A stretch of DNA of 31,268 nt from Hypsibius dujardini (Eukaryota; Tardigrada; Eutardigrada; Parachela; Hypsibiidae): positions 3,485-34,752 of the forward strand of contig LRSR01004131.1 in assembly GCA_001579985.1 (NCBI GenBank). The letters run 5' to 3'. Made by a program: the position numbers and the translations under genes. Of the stretch, positions 20,342 to 31,012 are shown piece after piece. Position 1 is the stretch's first letter. Each line of letters starts with the position of its first letter. The notes below the pieces were generated by a model, which saw only the letters and a list, made by a program, of their open reading frames with translations, had not been told where the DNA came from and ran no database searches.

Positions 20342-23300
20342 ATGACATTTTTTAGCACCGCCTTCCGCAATGGCGGAAAAATAATCATTTTGAGAACCCT
20401 TCTGGTCAGTCTGCTAAACGTTTTCCTTTGGTCTGGCTCAGCGGCGGCAGTGCATTTTCTCTCCATCCATCTGGGTAACGTCCCATCGTCGGGCTATATG
20501 GTGATGCAGCCGTTGTTCAACTACTCGTTGAAGGAACAGGCGGGGCAGTACCCGAAAGTCTTTGAAAATTATACCTACGAAGCCAAGGTCAACCGAAACA
20601 CCCCAAACTGCGGACCGCAGGGTGTGGAGACGTCCGTCGGTTTGATGACGGAAATAATCGCGGAAAGGACGTGGTTTCCCAACCCAAGTGGCTTGACGGT
20701 GATTTTGGCTCCATGTAAGTTTAAATCTCAATTCAGTAGCACTTATATTCGAACATGTGGCCGGATGGGCTGCTTGTTTGAGTCACTAAAGGGATTTTGC
20801 ACTCGGAATTTTTGTGTGGATGGAAAATCATATGAAAAAAAAATTACGGGTGAGTGTAACGAACCAGTGGCGGATTGACCGCTGAACCGACCGGGCCGTT
20901 GCCGCCCCCCCCCCGATCCCGTGAACTTGGACTAGACTATTAAGTCCCTCTCCCCTTCCCCGTCCCCCTTTTTGGTTTGGTTTTACGAGTGCTGACCACT
21001 GTGCCTTTGAGTGATTATGGCAAACTTGATAATTTTGGAAAGCCCATCTCTTCCTCAATCTTTAGATATGAAAATCCCGACATTTAGACTTCGGTGAAGT
21101 AGATGCTGCAATCAGTGTTTTGTTTTTTGGCTTAACACTCGTGCAGGCAGGGTCCAATATTTAGATTTTTAATTTGTTTGTGAAAAGGAAACTTAAAGAA
21201 TTCTAAAAAATCAATCTTCAATTTATCAGGTTAGGAAACAACGGTCAACGTAAAAAAAACGAAAGTGGGAAGGAACAAGAAAAAAGGAAGGGGAGGGGAA
21301 CATGTAATTTAAGCCGAGAGTTTGCCACCCCTTCCCCCCTCCCCGTGCGCCACTGTGACGATACTAAATTACCTCATGCGTTTTCATATAAAAAACGCTC
21401 GCGCCTATGCTGCGTGGTACACATGAAACTATCTGATTTATGATATCAATCAAACCCCATCCGTTAAGTGTACTTAAAGCTCGCTTCGTCTCCAACGTTT
21501 ATTTCGCCATTGAAACTCGCTGATCTCCGGGGTTTCGCACGCCTCGCAACTATTATACGAGGAAATGCATGCTGGCTCATCTGAGGCTATGTCTCCTTCG
21601 CTAATCTCAACTCACGTGGACTATTCGGAAGACAGATGCACACAATTACAGTCGTCCCGTACAGTCGCACGTACAGTAATGTTATGTGAGCCTGTGAGAC
21701 TTGTCTCAAATTCACCGAACAGCTGTTTCGATGGCTTTCTGAAAGTTCATTGCCCTCTGGACAAGACTTTTTTCGTGCTTCTAAATTATTGATTATGACT
21801 CGAGGAAAGCAAATCCCATCGGACGTGGCGCTAGCTGTACATGATATGCGACGGATGCAGTTATTGTTGAGCAAATTGGAAGTATTTTTGCGCAAAGGAG
21901 AAGAGTGGCCCCGCTATTTTCTCACCAATTTCAGCTGTATTACCGGATAGCCGCACGACATGTGCAAAAGGGGCCCACCTCGCAAAACCTCACCCATAGG
22001 CGACTGCATGCTGCTGGCGATCGCCAAATTAGATCGCCAAGCCGCAGCACAGGACATTGGTAGACAGCTGCGAGAGTTGGTTGGCAAGGATCTTGGACGA
22101 AGCACTATTTATCGACGCCTCGAGGAATTCGACTTGCGCACAGTGACAGCAGTTATGGACGACTTAAGCGACGTTCACAACTTCACTCCGTAATTTTTGA
22201 TGTTTTGATTATTCATAGTGTCGAAAGTTTTTGATTGGTTAATGGGTGTAGTTTGCTTGACCGGAAGTGTGCATTTGGGGCGGAGTTTGACTTATTTTTT
22301 ATAAAAGCAGTATAAAAGCAGTAAAAAGCACGTGACTGGAGAACAATGTGAGGACGACTGTAGCGAGCAGATAACCGAGAAAAATAACTCATCGCACAGC
22401 TTCAAAATCATGGAGATTAGCGAGTTTGAAATGGCGAAATAAACGCTGCAAAGTAAGCGACCTGTGATTACCCATAATGAAAGTTTTGTGGCGTGTTGCA
22501 GTGTGCGGTCCATCATTTGCTGTCTTCGGAGATTTTGCTCGAGGTATGAAGGTGCGAGGGGCATTCTAAAAGTCTTAGCACTCAGCCATTTGTTCTGCAT
22601 CAAACTACTGCTTTTCAAATCACTCAACATAGGTAGCTAAATCATGGCTTCACAAGCGAAAAATCCGAGTTTGACGAGCTTGCATTCAGGGATCTGAGAA
22701 GAGGAGTTTCTTTTGGAGACACACTTCTCAATACTATTGCGGCTACATATTAAGTTGTTTTAAATGGCCTTATAGGCAGACAAACAAAAATTCGCTACTG
22801 AGAGAAACAAGAAAAGAGACACTTCCCTTACAGCCGGTTGCTACACTCTAGAAAAGTTCAGAAAGATGATTTCATGCTGCACGATTCGGCCCATTAATTT
22901 TACCTTTTCTTAGTCTTGCCGGAATCCTTTATCTCAACTGTATTAATTCACCCTCTGATTAGGCTGTTTTGGTCAACAAGAAAACTAGTCTAGCCATTTG
23001 TCATAGAATGGCTGAGGCTCCTGTGAGCCGCTGGACATAATTCACGTTTAAACTGCGGTCAACAACTCTGCCAGAAAAAATACTTCTCTGTAGGCCTTTG
23101 ACTGTAATCCAACAAAAAATTCAGCAATGATGCAAAATTTGATGATCTACTGTAAATACGAGCAGTAACAGAATTGGAACGCACCATCTAGTCGTGATAT
23201 ACCGTAAATAATCGAGAGCCAAGGCGTTTGGAGTGCCCTCGTGTTAGTTTGCTGTTGGCTCTCATTTTCATTTTCGTGACAAAGCACTTATAACAAATAG

Positions 23301-26300
23301 TTAATATTAATTACTTCTCTCTCAGAAATGGACATGTTGGCCGTGTCATGGTGAGTTCACGCTAACGGGAAAATATGAAATTTTAAAATTTACTCACGGT
23401 CGAATTTTCAGCACCAACATTGACGGATCCCTGCGCAATACAGATCGCTTTCCCAGCACCGTAACGTTTGCCATGGCCGACACGGGGCCTTACGGTGCCA
23501 CTGTGTTAGCGGTGATGAGGTACTACCTCTGGAAAAGTATCGCCATCATCAGCGACCAACTGAGTGGGTCCTCCAGGGCAAACCGCAATGTCGAACAGTG
23601 CCGTGCTCCGCTGGAGCAACTGTACGAGCGTCGGTCTGAGTTTGAGTTTCACAATTTTATTACCGACTCCTCCAAGGAGAGTTTCACCCGGGCCTTGATC
23701 ACAGCCACGAAGTTTTCGCGCGGTGAGTCCCCAAACATAACTAAATTATTAGAGTACCCAAAAAGGCAATTCCTGCGTTATTATCGCCCCCTTCCATCTG
23801 CTACATTTGCCTATAAGAATAATTATTTCACACCGTAAACAAATTAAATATAAAATGAAAAATCTAAATTGATATTATTTAAATTAAAAATTTAACTAGA
23901 CATTGATTAAGATACAAATGTATATTTCAGGGAAAAAAAACAATATTTAAGTATACACGATTTAGTGCACGAAACGCATTACTTTGTGAAGGTCAAATCC
24001 AGTTTCGAACAGAAAAGAATTATTCTAAATTGCTGAACTTAAACTAATACGTTCATAATTGGGAGGTACATCCCTTCACATCGAACCGTCACCTTGTACC
24101 TCTTTAATGCTTTTATATTCTAATTTTGACTCCCGTTTTTGCTCCACATTGCTTTGGCAGTTATTCTGAGCTGTACATTGGGGGAGCCGCAGAGACGCGC
24201 AATGGTAATTTGGTGAGCGGACAAGCAATTGTGCATATTTATTCTTGCTTTTTTATTATTCAAAGGCCGACGCTTACGATCTGGAAATGATGAAGGGAGA
24301 CTATGTGAGCTCATTGGATCACTCCTCTTTCATATTAAAATTGAAACTCAATGGTAGTTATAGTGCCAAACACACTTTCTCTCTCTCTGTCCACGACTTT
24401 TCCGCAGATTTTTCTGCATCTTTACGAGATGGAAGTTCCTGGTGAACCTCCGCTCAGTTGGTTTCGCAATGATTCCCTTGACGTGGTAAGATTAAAGTGC
24501 TGTGCTTTTTCGCCCGATTAATTTTGCTTTTGATAAAACTGTGCCTTCGAAAGTAGTGTGGAACTTTTTTATCCGCTCTTTGAAATAGTTTTCCGAATGC
24601 TCTTTGCTTGTGTTTGCAGAAGGTCCGGGCTGCATTTCAACATGTGCTTGTGGTCCGTTCGCCACCGATCGACTGGAAAAAATTCGAAGAACCGTCGCGA
24701 CTGATGCATCAGCGTCGCGAGATTATGTTCGGCGATCCAATCACGCCTTATGAGGTATTATACTTAATGCCTCTTGCACATCGTATCAAATAAAATTGCT
24801 CAAACGATTGATTTGGTAGAGAAACGAATTTGAAGTCACCTGTTATGAAGCCGTCGTGACTGTGGCTAAGGTAAGGTTATGTGGTCTCCATGACAAGGTC
24901 TAATACGAGGGGCACTACAAAAGTCTTGGTACTCGGTCATTCATTCTGCACCGAGCGACTGCTTTTCGAATCATTCAACATAGATAGCTAGATCATGGCT
25001 TCATAAGCGGTAAATCCGAGTTTGACGAGCTTGCATTCAGAGATCTGAGAAGAGGAGTTTCATTTGGAAGACACACTTCTCAGTACTATTGCAGCTGCAT
25101 ATTTAGTTGTTTTAAATGGACTTTTAGGCAGACAAGAAAAATTTCGCTACTGCGGGAGACAAGAGAAGAGACACTTCCCTTACAGCAGGTTGTTGTACTT
25201 CATAAAAGTTCAGAAAGAAGATTGGTGTGCACGGCGGCTAGAACACATGCCGACACTCTGTTGAGAACCACAATCAATCAATTGTATTGATTAGCTCTCG
25301 GATTAGGCTGTTCACGTCAATAAAGAAAACAGTCTGACCATTCGTCATGGAATGGCTGAGGCGCGTGTGAGCCGCTGGACATAGGTTCCCTTTTAAACTG
25401 CGGTCAACAACTCTCCGCTAGAGAAAGTTCCTCCCTGTAAGCATTTGGCCATAATCTAACAAAACTCTCAAAATAATGTAAAATTTGCTGATCTACAGTA
25501 TATATTTGCAATACCAGAATCGGAACGCATCTTCTAGTCGCGATATAAATGACAAAGTGCCAAGACTTTTGGAGTGCCCCACGTATGTGTCCTGTCTTCG
25601 TGTTTCAGGTATCAGGCAAACGCTATGGGTTGAATCGGTGGGGTGGCGGGCTTGCCTGATACCTTATTGCGGATTCAGCAAGAATTAGATACTGTATTTC
25701 TGCGTTAGACAGGGACAGCGTACGAGCTGTGGAAGGGTTAATCGGCCACGCGGTGCTTGTGCTGTGTGTACGGTGCACACAGTCGTGCACACGTTCCACT
25801 CCAGTACCACTGTCCCTGTTTAACGCGAAAATACAGTAATAAAAAACTGCCCATATACAGTTTCTTCGTCTGATTCGCAAGCTTTAAAAAAATTACAATT
25901 TTCTAGCCTGTTATCGTGTGGTTATTTTAATTCAAATTTGGGTAAAAAACTAATTTTTTTCTATCACTTTACAAAGTACTTTTGTCATTGATTTTCTGAG
26001 TCTTGCTACTTTTTGACTTATTCTTTAAACATGAAGCAAATTTACATGTTTCGACAATCTTCAACAATATCAAAATACAGTTTGATAACAGCATCTTTGC
26101 TCAAATGGTTAACTGAATTATACCAGTTATGTCGCTTATGCCATTAAATGGGAAAATTTACCAATAACGGGCTGAAATCAAAGAAGTTCACCACACTTAC
26201 AAATTTGCATATCTTATAACAGGTGCTGAACGAATCGTACGATTCACGTGATGCCCGTTCGTTTAGTGGGCGTTATATGACGCAGAAAATGGCAAACCGA

Positions 26301-28025
26301 ACATACGAATTTCCCCTTCGACCGATAACCCTTACGGCTGGCGGAATACGTTCCATTTTGGCCACCGTACAATACTACGATGCTTACAGCGATACCTTCA
26401 AGGTACATGAAGATGGGATTGATAGCCTTATTACCGAAATACTAATTAGCAATGATTTTTGCAAAGCGAAAATTCAGAATCACATCGTATTATGTTTTTC
26501 GAACAGTCCAATATTTATGATGATTACAAGTTATTTCACCAATGTGATCATAAGAACGTCTGTGTGTTGGAATATCAAACTCTGGCAAATTCCAGTTTTC
26601 CTGACTTTCAATGTACAAAAGCCCATTGTCAAAACTAGTTCCAAGTAAAAAATGTTGACGCTATGCTATATCGAATTTAACACGACATAAATCTCGATTC
26701 CAACTCCTTCTGATTCAGTTTGTCTTTTCACGTTTTAGTTTCAACCAAATTTAGTTTGTGTGACAGCCCAACATCTTAAGAGCAAATTGATATCAAACTC
26801 GTTGCGAGCATGCAGCACACGGAGAAGCTATGCACCGCGAAGCGAAGAGCACTTTTCAAAAAGCAATTTGAGTGACAAAACATTGCCGAATTTGTGTTAG
26901 GTTATTGGGCACTGTGTCTCTCTTAAAAGCACCCCTCTGAATAAAATATGTTTTCTGCCTTGTTGTGGTGAGCTATCCAAAACAAGTTTTGGTTTCCGAA
27001 ACGAATTATATTTGGTAGGAAATGAAGGTGTGACCTGGGCCATTATTGAGATCGGGTGTGCCATTGGTTTTGTCTTGCATTTTCTGAGGTGTAAATTGAA
27101 TTTTATTTTTTCAAACCTGTAGTGGATGCTCACATAAATAGGCGTTGCAACGAAAAAGAATTTGAGGCGGTAGGAGCAGTAATGACCAAGACATCACGTA
27201 TTTAAGTTTGTTTCAAAAGTATTCCCGAACCCGGTAGGGACTGTGTGGCACCACCCCTGAACCCCTGAAACAAAATTCTACCATTGCCGATCCAATTTTT
27301 TATTAAATTTGAGATTGGGTAATGTTAAGAGATTTTAATGTTAATTTTTTTAAGCTGGTATTGAACATTTTTTTTTGGTAGTGAAAGTCGGGGAAACTGG
27401 AATTTGCCAGTGCTTGCTTTCCAACCCTTGAGATTTCACCAAGCAAAAGTTCTTGCAACCACAAAGCCATGAAAAAAAATTTTTGTAATCATCACAAATA
27501 TGGGACAACTTGAGAAAATAGTAAGATATTGTTCTCAATTTCCGCTTTGAAAATCAACCCTGTTAAAGTATTTTTTTGCTTCAGATACTGCTTACATACA
27601 ATAGCGACGACAAGGTTCTACAAAACATTTCAACCATCCCAGATCGCTGGGCTCAAGGTGCGGTCATCCGGGACCGGCCCCGTTGCGGGATGAGAAATCA
27701 GTACTGCCCACCGTCAGCTACCTGGCTGACCATCCTCATTACTGCTGTGGTTGTTGTGGCATGTTTACCTGTAACTCTCGCTGCTGGAATCCTTTATTGG
27801 TACGTGCACATCGAGATGTTGTCGCCAAATTGTGGCGAGTTAAATGTGTTCTTTCAATAATATCGCAAATGGAATTTTGTTTGAAGGCACCGAAGCAATC
27901 AACGTCAAGGCGCTTTCCGTTTTTGGTACATTGATCACGGCGACCTCGAGCGCCTAGCCGACATTGCGGAGTCCTTCACGACAAGACTACACGATATTTC
28001 TTTTCGACTATCTTTTGAAAATTGA
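20342..28025 (+). CDS. Gene B: receptor guanylyl cyclase-like ectodomain receptor with no catalytic domain, complete, 543 aa
   Basis: Exons: 20342-20714, 22502-22543, 23326-23350, 23412-23722, 24161-24204, 24266-24304, 24408-24485, 24620-24754, 24820-24870, 26223-26402, 27585-27799, 27887-28025 (1632 nt, no internal stop, GT-AG throughout). Exons 1-11 have the same lengths and phases as gene A, so residue numbering agrees to 497. Signal peptide about 1-36; ANF-receptor ectodomain with paired Cys at 90/126 and 210/255; LCGPSFAVFGDFAREMDMLA and FPSTVSFAMADTGPYGATVL are diagnostic blocks; DRPRCGMRNQYC precedes the helix WLTILITAVVVVACLPVTLA. The tail RQGAFRFWYIDHGDLERLAD keeps the receptor-cyclase juxtamembrane W-x-I-x-x-x-D-L-E pattern, then ends after 45 residues. 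It is a segmental duplicate of gene A; introns 1, 2 and 9 are longer because of mobile elements. The ligand is unknown. Confidence 0.85.
21647..22362 (+). mobile_element. Tc1-like transposon relic in intron 1 of gene B
   Basis: The ends are TACAGTCGTCC at 21647-21657 and its inverse at 22352-22362, both with TA, giving 716 bp. Inside, a frame from 21795 reads MTRGKQIPSDVALAVHDMRR, as in Tc1 transposase N-termini. A second frame (21960-22193) reads RGPPRKTSPIGD and then LGRSTIYRRLEEFDLRTVT, the second helix-turn-helix of the paired-like domain. A frameshift separates them, and the DDE catalytic part is missing. It is absent from the corresponding site in gene A, so it was inserted after the duplication, or A lost it. 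Confidence 0.8.
22555..23241. mobile_element. Mariner-type MITE in intron 2 of gene B (long form)
   Basis: The ends begin CGAGGGGCATTC and, inverted on the right, CGAGGGCACTCC; 687 bp. It is at the same intron position as the 237-bp element in gene A and shares interior sequence with 24906-25583, so these are one family. No transposase frame is seen. The right end lies about 85 bp before the 25-nt exon 3. Confidence 0.75.
24906..25583. mobile_element. Mariner-type MITE in intron 9 of gene B
   Basis: This is the best-preserved family member: 678 bp, ends CGAGGGGCACTAC and, inverted on the right, CGTGGGGCACTCC, with flanking TA dinucleotides at 24904-24905 and 25584-25585. That is the target duplication expected of Tc1/mariner elements. 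The equivalent in gene A is truncated at 11666-11850. Confidence 0.8.
25607..25664. repeat. Perfect 13-bp inverted repeat
   Basis: AGGTATCAGGCAA at 25607-25619 is exactly inverted at 25652-25664, with a 32-nt GC-rich loop. It sits between two MITEs in gene B intron 9. It may be a tiny fold-back element or a cruciform-prone site. Confidence 0.7.
25690..25838. mobile_element. 149-bp MITE with 29-bp inverted ends in intron 9 of gene B
   Basis: The termini 25690-25718 and 25810-25838 pair over 29 bp with only a few mismatches and start TACTGTATTT. TA at both ends suggests a Tc1/mariner-type miniature element. The interior also contains GTGCACAC-type palindromes, so the whole unit can fold back. 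Absent from gene A. Confidence 0.8.
26690..27260. other. Insertion in intron 10 of gene B relative to gene A, identity unknown
   Basis: Intron 10 of gene B is 1182 nt against 607 nt in gene A. The sequences match on both sides of this stretch but not within it. I see no terminal inverted repeat, no LTR and no coding domain, so it could be an insertion in B or a deletion in A. Confidence 0.4.
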
Positions 28026-28502
28026 AGCCGCAATGGTCTTGAATAATTTTTGCCACTCGAGTCTTGTAAGCCCTGCGGCAAAGACTTGGCGGTGCCGGCA
28101 AAAGCTCGTTTAGGGTCCTTACAGGTCGGAACCAGGAACCCTCATCGTAGAGCCAGGGGGTAAAAAAAGGGGCACAATGCAATTTTTCCAAGATTAAACC
28201 TAGAATTTGACCTTTTGTCCCTGATCATTTGAAACTTGTGGGGGTGTTAGGGTCTGATTTTCAGAGCCCCCGGGGTTTCAAAACGTGTTCAAACATTAGT
28301 TTCTCATGAAATTTTGACCGTTCTTGAATGTTTTGAACCTTCCATTTGTATTCATAAATGGGGAGTTTATATTGGACCTCAACAAATCTCAGATTTGAAC
28401 GAAAAACTGATGTGTTTGAAAATATATCTAAATCCGAGGAGGCCTACTGGAATCAAACCACCACATCACTACAAGTCTCTATAGTCTCCACATTTCAGCC
28501 TT
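28026..28502. other. DNA downstream of gene B, nothing recognised
   Basis: No kinase-homology exon follows gene B here and no AATAAA is close to the stop codon. A donor-like word TTGTAAGCC occurs at about 28063, after the stop codon, so it does not rescue a longer protein. No other gene is visible. Confidence 0.45.
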
Positions 28503-29050
28503 TTAAGGGAGCATCCATTTAATACGTCATTAATTTTTATTAGGCAACCCGACACCCCCCCCCCGAACGTCAGAGTTTGCCAGAATTTTTTTAACACCCC
28601 GTAGATCTTCAGTTTCTGACGTCAGAAACCAAAGACACCTTCCATTACAGAAAAAAAACGTGAAATGTATCTTCATCACTCCAAATGAGGCCTGTCCTCC
28701 ACCAGGTCGCTACGCAGCCAGTCCGTTCCCAGGTCTGTAGCGGGATCAGCAGGAACTGGTCCTTTTGGGCCGCTGACGTAACAAATTGGAGGGGGGAGAA
28801 ACCGATCAGCAAACACCTTGGGGAATTGGGGAAACACCTTGCCGGTATTTTCAAGTGATGTGTAATGCTAAAAAAAACTAGGAATTGCCGCAGAAATCCA
28901 AAATTAATAATTTCTAAGCCTACTGGGTTCCTCAAAGCTGACGTCAGAACGCCGGCCTACCCCCCACCCCGTCCAGTCAGAGTTCGTCAGGTATTTTCTT
29001 ACCCCCACCCCCCTAACCAATACTGACGTAATAAATGGATGGTCTCTAAG
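28503..29050. mobile_element. DNA-transposon-like element with CATCCATTT...ACGTCA ends
   Basis: The left end 28503-28529 contains GCATCCATTTAATACGTCA and is mirrored at 29024-29050 by TGACGTAATAAATGGATGG, followed inward by C-rich tracts on the sense strand at both ends. About 550 bp without a transposase frame. Inside, an 18-bp perfect palindrome (GTTTCTGAC and its inverse) lies near 28612-28629. It is likely a MITE; superfamily not assigned. Confidence 0.6.
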
Positions 29051-30186
29051 AATATCTTCTATCCCTAATAGCTCCACAATCGATATACAAGATCTCCCCA
29101 CAAGCATTTACTCAACTCTGTGGCGTTAAAGTAGAAACCACGTGTAGCGGTTTCAAATCTTCATAATTAACGAAAAAGTGCTGGATAGAATTCAGGCTCC
29201 GTTGCAAACCAAAAAATTGTGAAATCTTTTGATGGCGAGTTTCTGGGGTTTACCAAACAAAAAACGTCGTGTTTTATTATTTTGTAAACTCGATTTTGAT
29301 TGAAATGACGTGACCTTTCGCTATCTCATGAGCCGAGAAGAGAAAGCCAACCCAGCAAGCAAGAGTAGTGTAAAAGTAGAAATAAGGGCTTGATTCTTTT
29401 AGTCAAATTCGGAAGTGAACGAGAGATCTCCGTCGCATCAAGTATTTTCAAAAGTTATACCGGACAACTAACTGGTTGGTTTGTAAATTGTTTCTTGGAA
29501 AATTACAAACTCCTTAAAGAAACAAAGACACGTAGTTCAGTAGAGTTTTTGTATATATAAGTAAGATGTGGGGGTGTCAGTGAATTCCGAATAAACGCTG
29601 ACCGATCCTAACTGAATAAACTATTTATCCTCTTGAACCATCCATAGTTTCTTATTGGAAGTTTCGTATTATATACAAATTCATATATCCATCGCGTGCA
29701 ATGAATCCTGAATGGGGCAGCGCAAGTTTAACCCAAAAATAATAATACATTTATATCTCATGATTTTTCAATCATGACAACTGCCATCAGAGGGCGTTCA
29801 AGATAGTTCAACAAGTTCTATCGGAGCCGCTACACACAAACATAGTTTGCCATCGCTCCTGTGCCTTCGCAAAACAATTCGTTTGACCGAAATGAGGTTC
29901 ACGAAATAATATGAAGGCCCAAAAGAAGAAGGTCAATCGTTATCTGTCGTAGGCGTTTCAGGCCATTCGAGAGAAACAATCCGATTACTCTGATGAGCTG
30001 ATTTTAAATGCTCACCCCTACCCCCACCCCCCCAATGACTTGCCAAAGCTCCAGCGAAGGCAAGTACGGAGGGTCAGAATCAGTTATGTGAATGCTCGCT
30101 TCACCGGCAGATGCCTCGACATTGCAACACTGCTTCTGCATGAGTAAGTGGTTAATCTATTTTTAAAGCTCTTGAATTACGAGGTA
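29051..30186. other. Intergenic DNA with no recognised gene
   Basis: I found no receptor exon 1-3, no signal peptide and no retroelement domain. Around 29580-29640 two AATAAAC words occur, which could be poly(A) signals of an unseen transcript or of an LTR, but there is no support beyond the words. A C-rich tract lies at about 30016-30032. Confidence 0.45.
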
Positions 30187-30647
30187 TATGGAAGTCACTG
30201 TTGGACCTCATCAGGCACTACGAAGGAAGAGCATTGCCTGTCATCAACGACCAGCTGAGCGGGGGCGAGTCCGAAGCACTGAAGAAAGTCGTGCCCCTCT
30301 GGAACAGCTATACCAGCGTTGATCTGAGTTTGAGTTCCTCAACATCATCCCGGATTCCGTCGAGGAGAGCTTTACCCAAAGGGCATCAACAGCAGAAACA
30401 AAATTTTCACGCAGTGAGTCAGTGCTCAAGCTTACAAGAAATGATGGGCGTTTTGAATCATCCCCACTTTAACTGCAACTTCCGCGGTCATTCGTAATAC
30501 ACACACGCGCTATTTCACGGTGTGAAGTTGGATCAAAGCCAACCACCGTTCTTCATAAGTTACGCATAAGTTGTTAGTTAAGCAACCTTCACGAATGATT
30601 CATCGGCGTCGCGCCATGGACTTCGGACCACCAAAACCCCTTACGAG
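30187..30647 (+). pseudogene. psiC: decayed receptor copy with exon 4 and exon 8 remnants
   Basis: Exon 4 remnant 30187-30413: WKSLLDLIRHYEGRALPVIN followed by DQLSGGESEA corresponds to the VMRYYLWKSIAIISDQLSG stretch of the intact genes. After a frameshift, sequence matching the SEFEFLNII block appears only in another frame. The donor GTGAGT after 30413 survives. Exon 8 remnant about 30579-30647 is the nucleotide match to the HQRR...TTPYE block, with donor GGTATT. Exons 5-7 between them (about 165 bp) are gone. The direction is the same as in the other copies, so the tandem array continues to the right. Confidence 0.8.
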
Positions 30648-30649
30648 GT

Positions 30650-30651
30650 AT

Positions 30652-30722
<71 letters not shown>

Positions 30723-30723
30723 T
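30650..30723. repeat. TTTA tetranucleotide microsatellite
   Basis: About 18 uninterrupted TTTA units start directly after the decayed splice donor of the psiC exon 8 remnant, so the repeat grew from the donor's GTATTT. The repeat is perfect, which suggests recent expansion. Confidence 0.95.
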
Positions 30724-30730
30724 ATGTACC

Positions 30731-31012
30731 CGTGAGGATCCAACAGATGTCTAAACCCCTGGTACCACCATTCGATCTTAAATTTTATTCTTAGTGAAAA
30801 GTATGCTTGGGTTTAAGGAAAAAACTGGCAAACAAAATAAAGTAAATTTACGTATAATATCATAGAAAGAATGTGAAAAAAATACTTTTAATACACATTC
30901 TATATTCACTTGGTATTATTTACTTTAACCCCAAATAAACTTATTGTTAAGAATAAAATTTGGAATCGATTGGCAGTTTCGGGGGTCTAAACTCTGGCTG
31001 GATCCTCAGGGG
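30731..31012. mobile_element. Fold-back (MITE-like) element with long imperfect arms
   Basis: CGTGAGGATCCA near 30731 pairs with TGGATCCTCAGG near 31000. Complementarity continues inward through TCTAAACCCC / GGGGTCTAA and AAATTTTATTCTTA / TAAGAATAAAATTT, so the arms are roughly 60-100 nt with mismatches. No coding capacity. It abuts the TTTA microsatellite. Confidence 0.75.

Noticed and set aside
28645-29107. Minus-strand frames of 96 and 67 codons downstream of gene B
   Set aside because: They lie largely within an inverted-repeat element, have no recognised domain and include C-rich tract translations.
29330-29720. Possible solo LTR with AATAAA words
   Set aside because: No TG...CA ends, no target duplication and no second copy in the window could be found.
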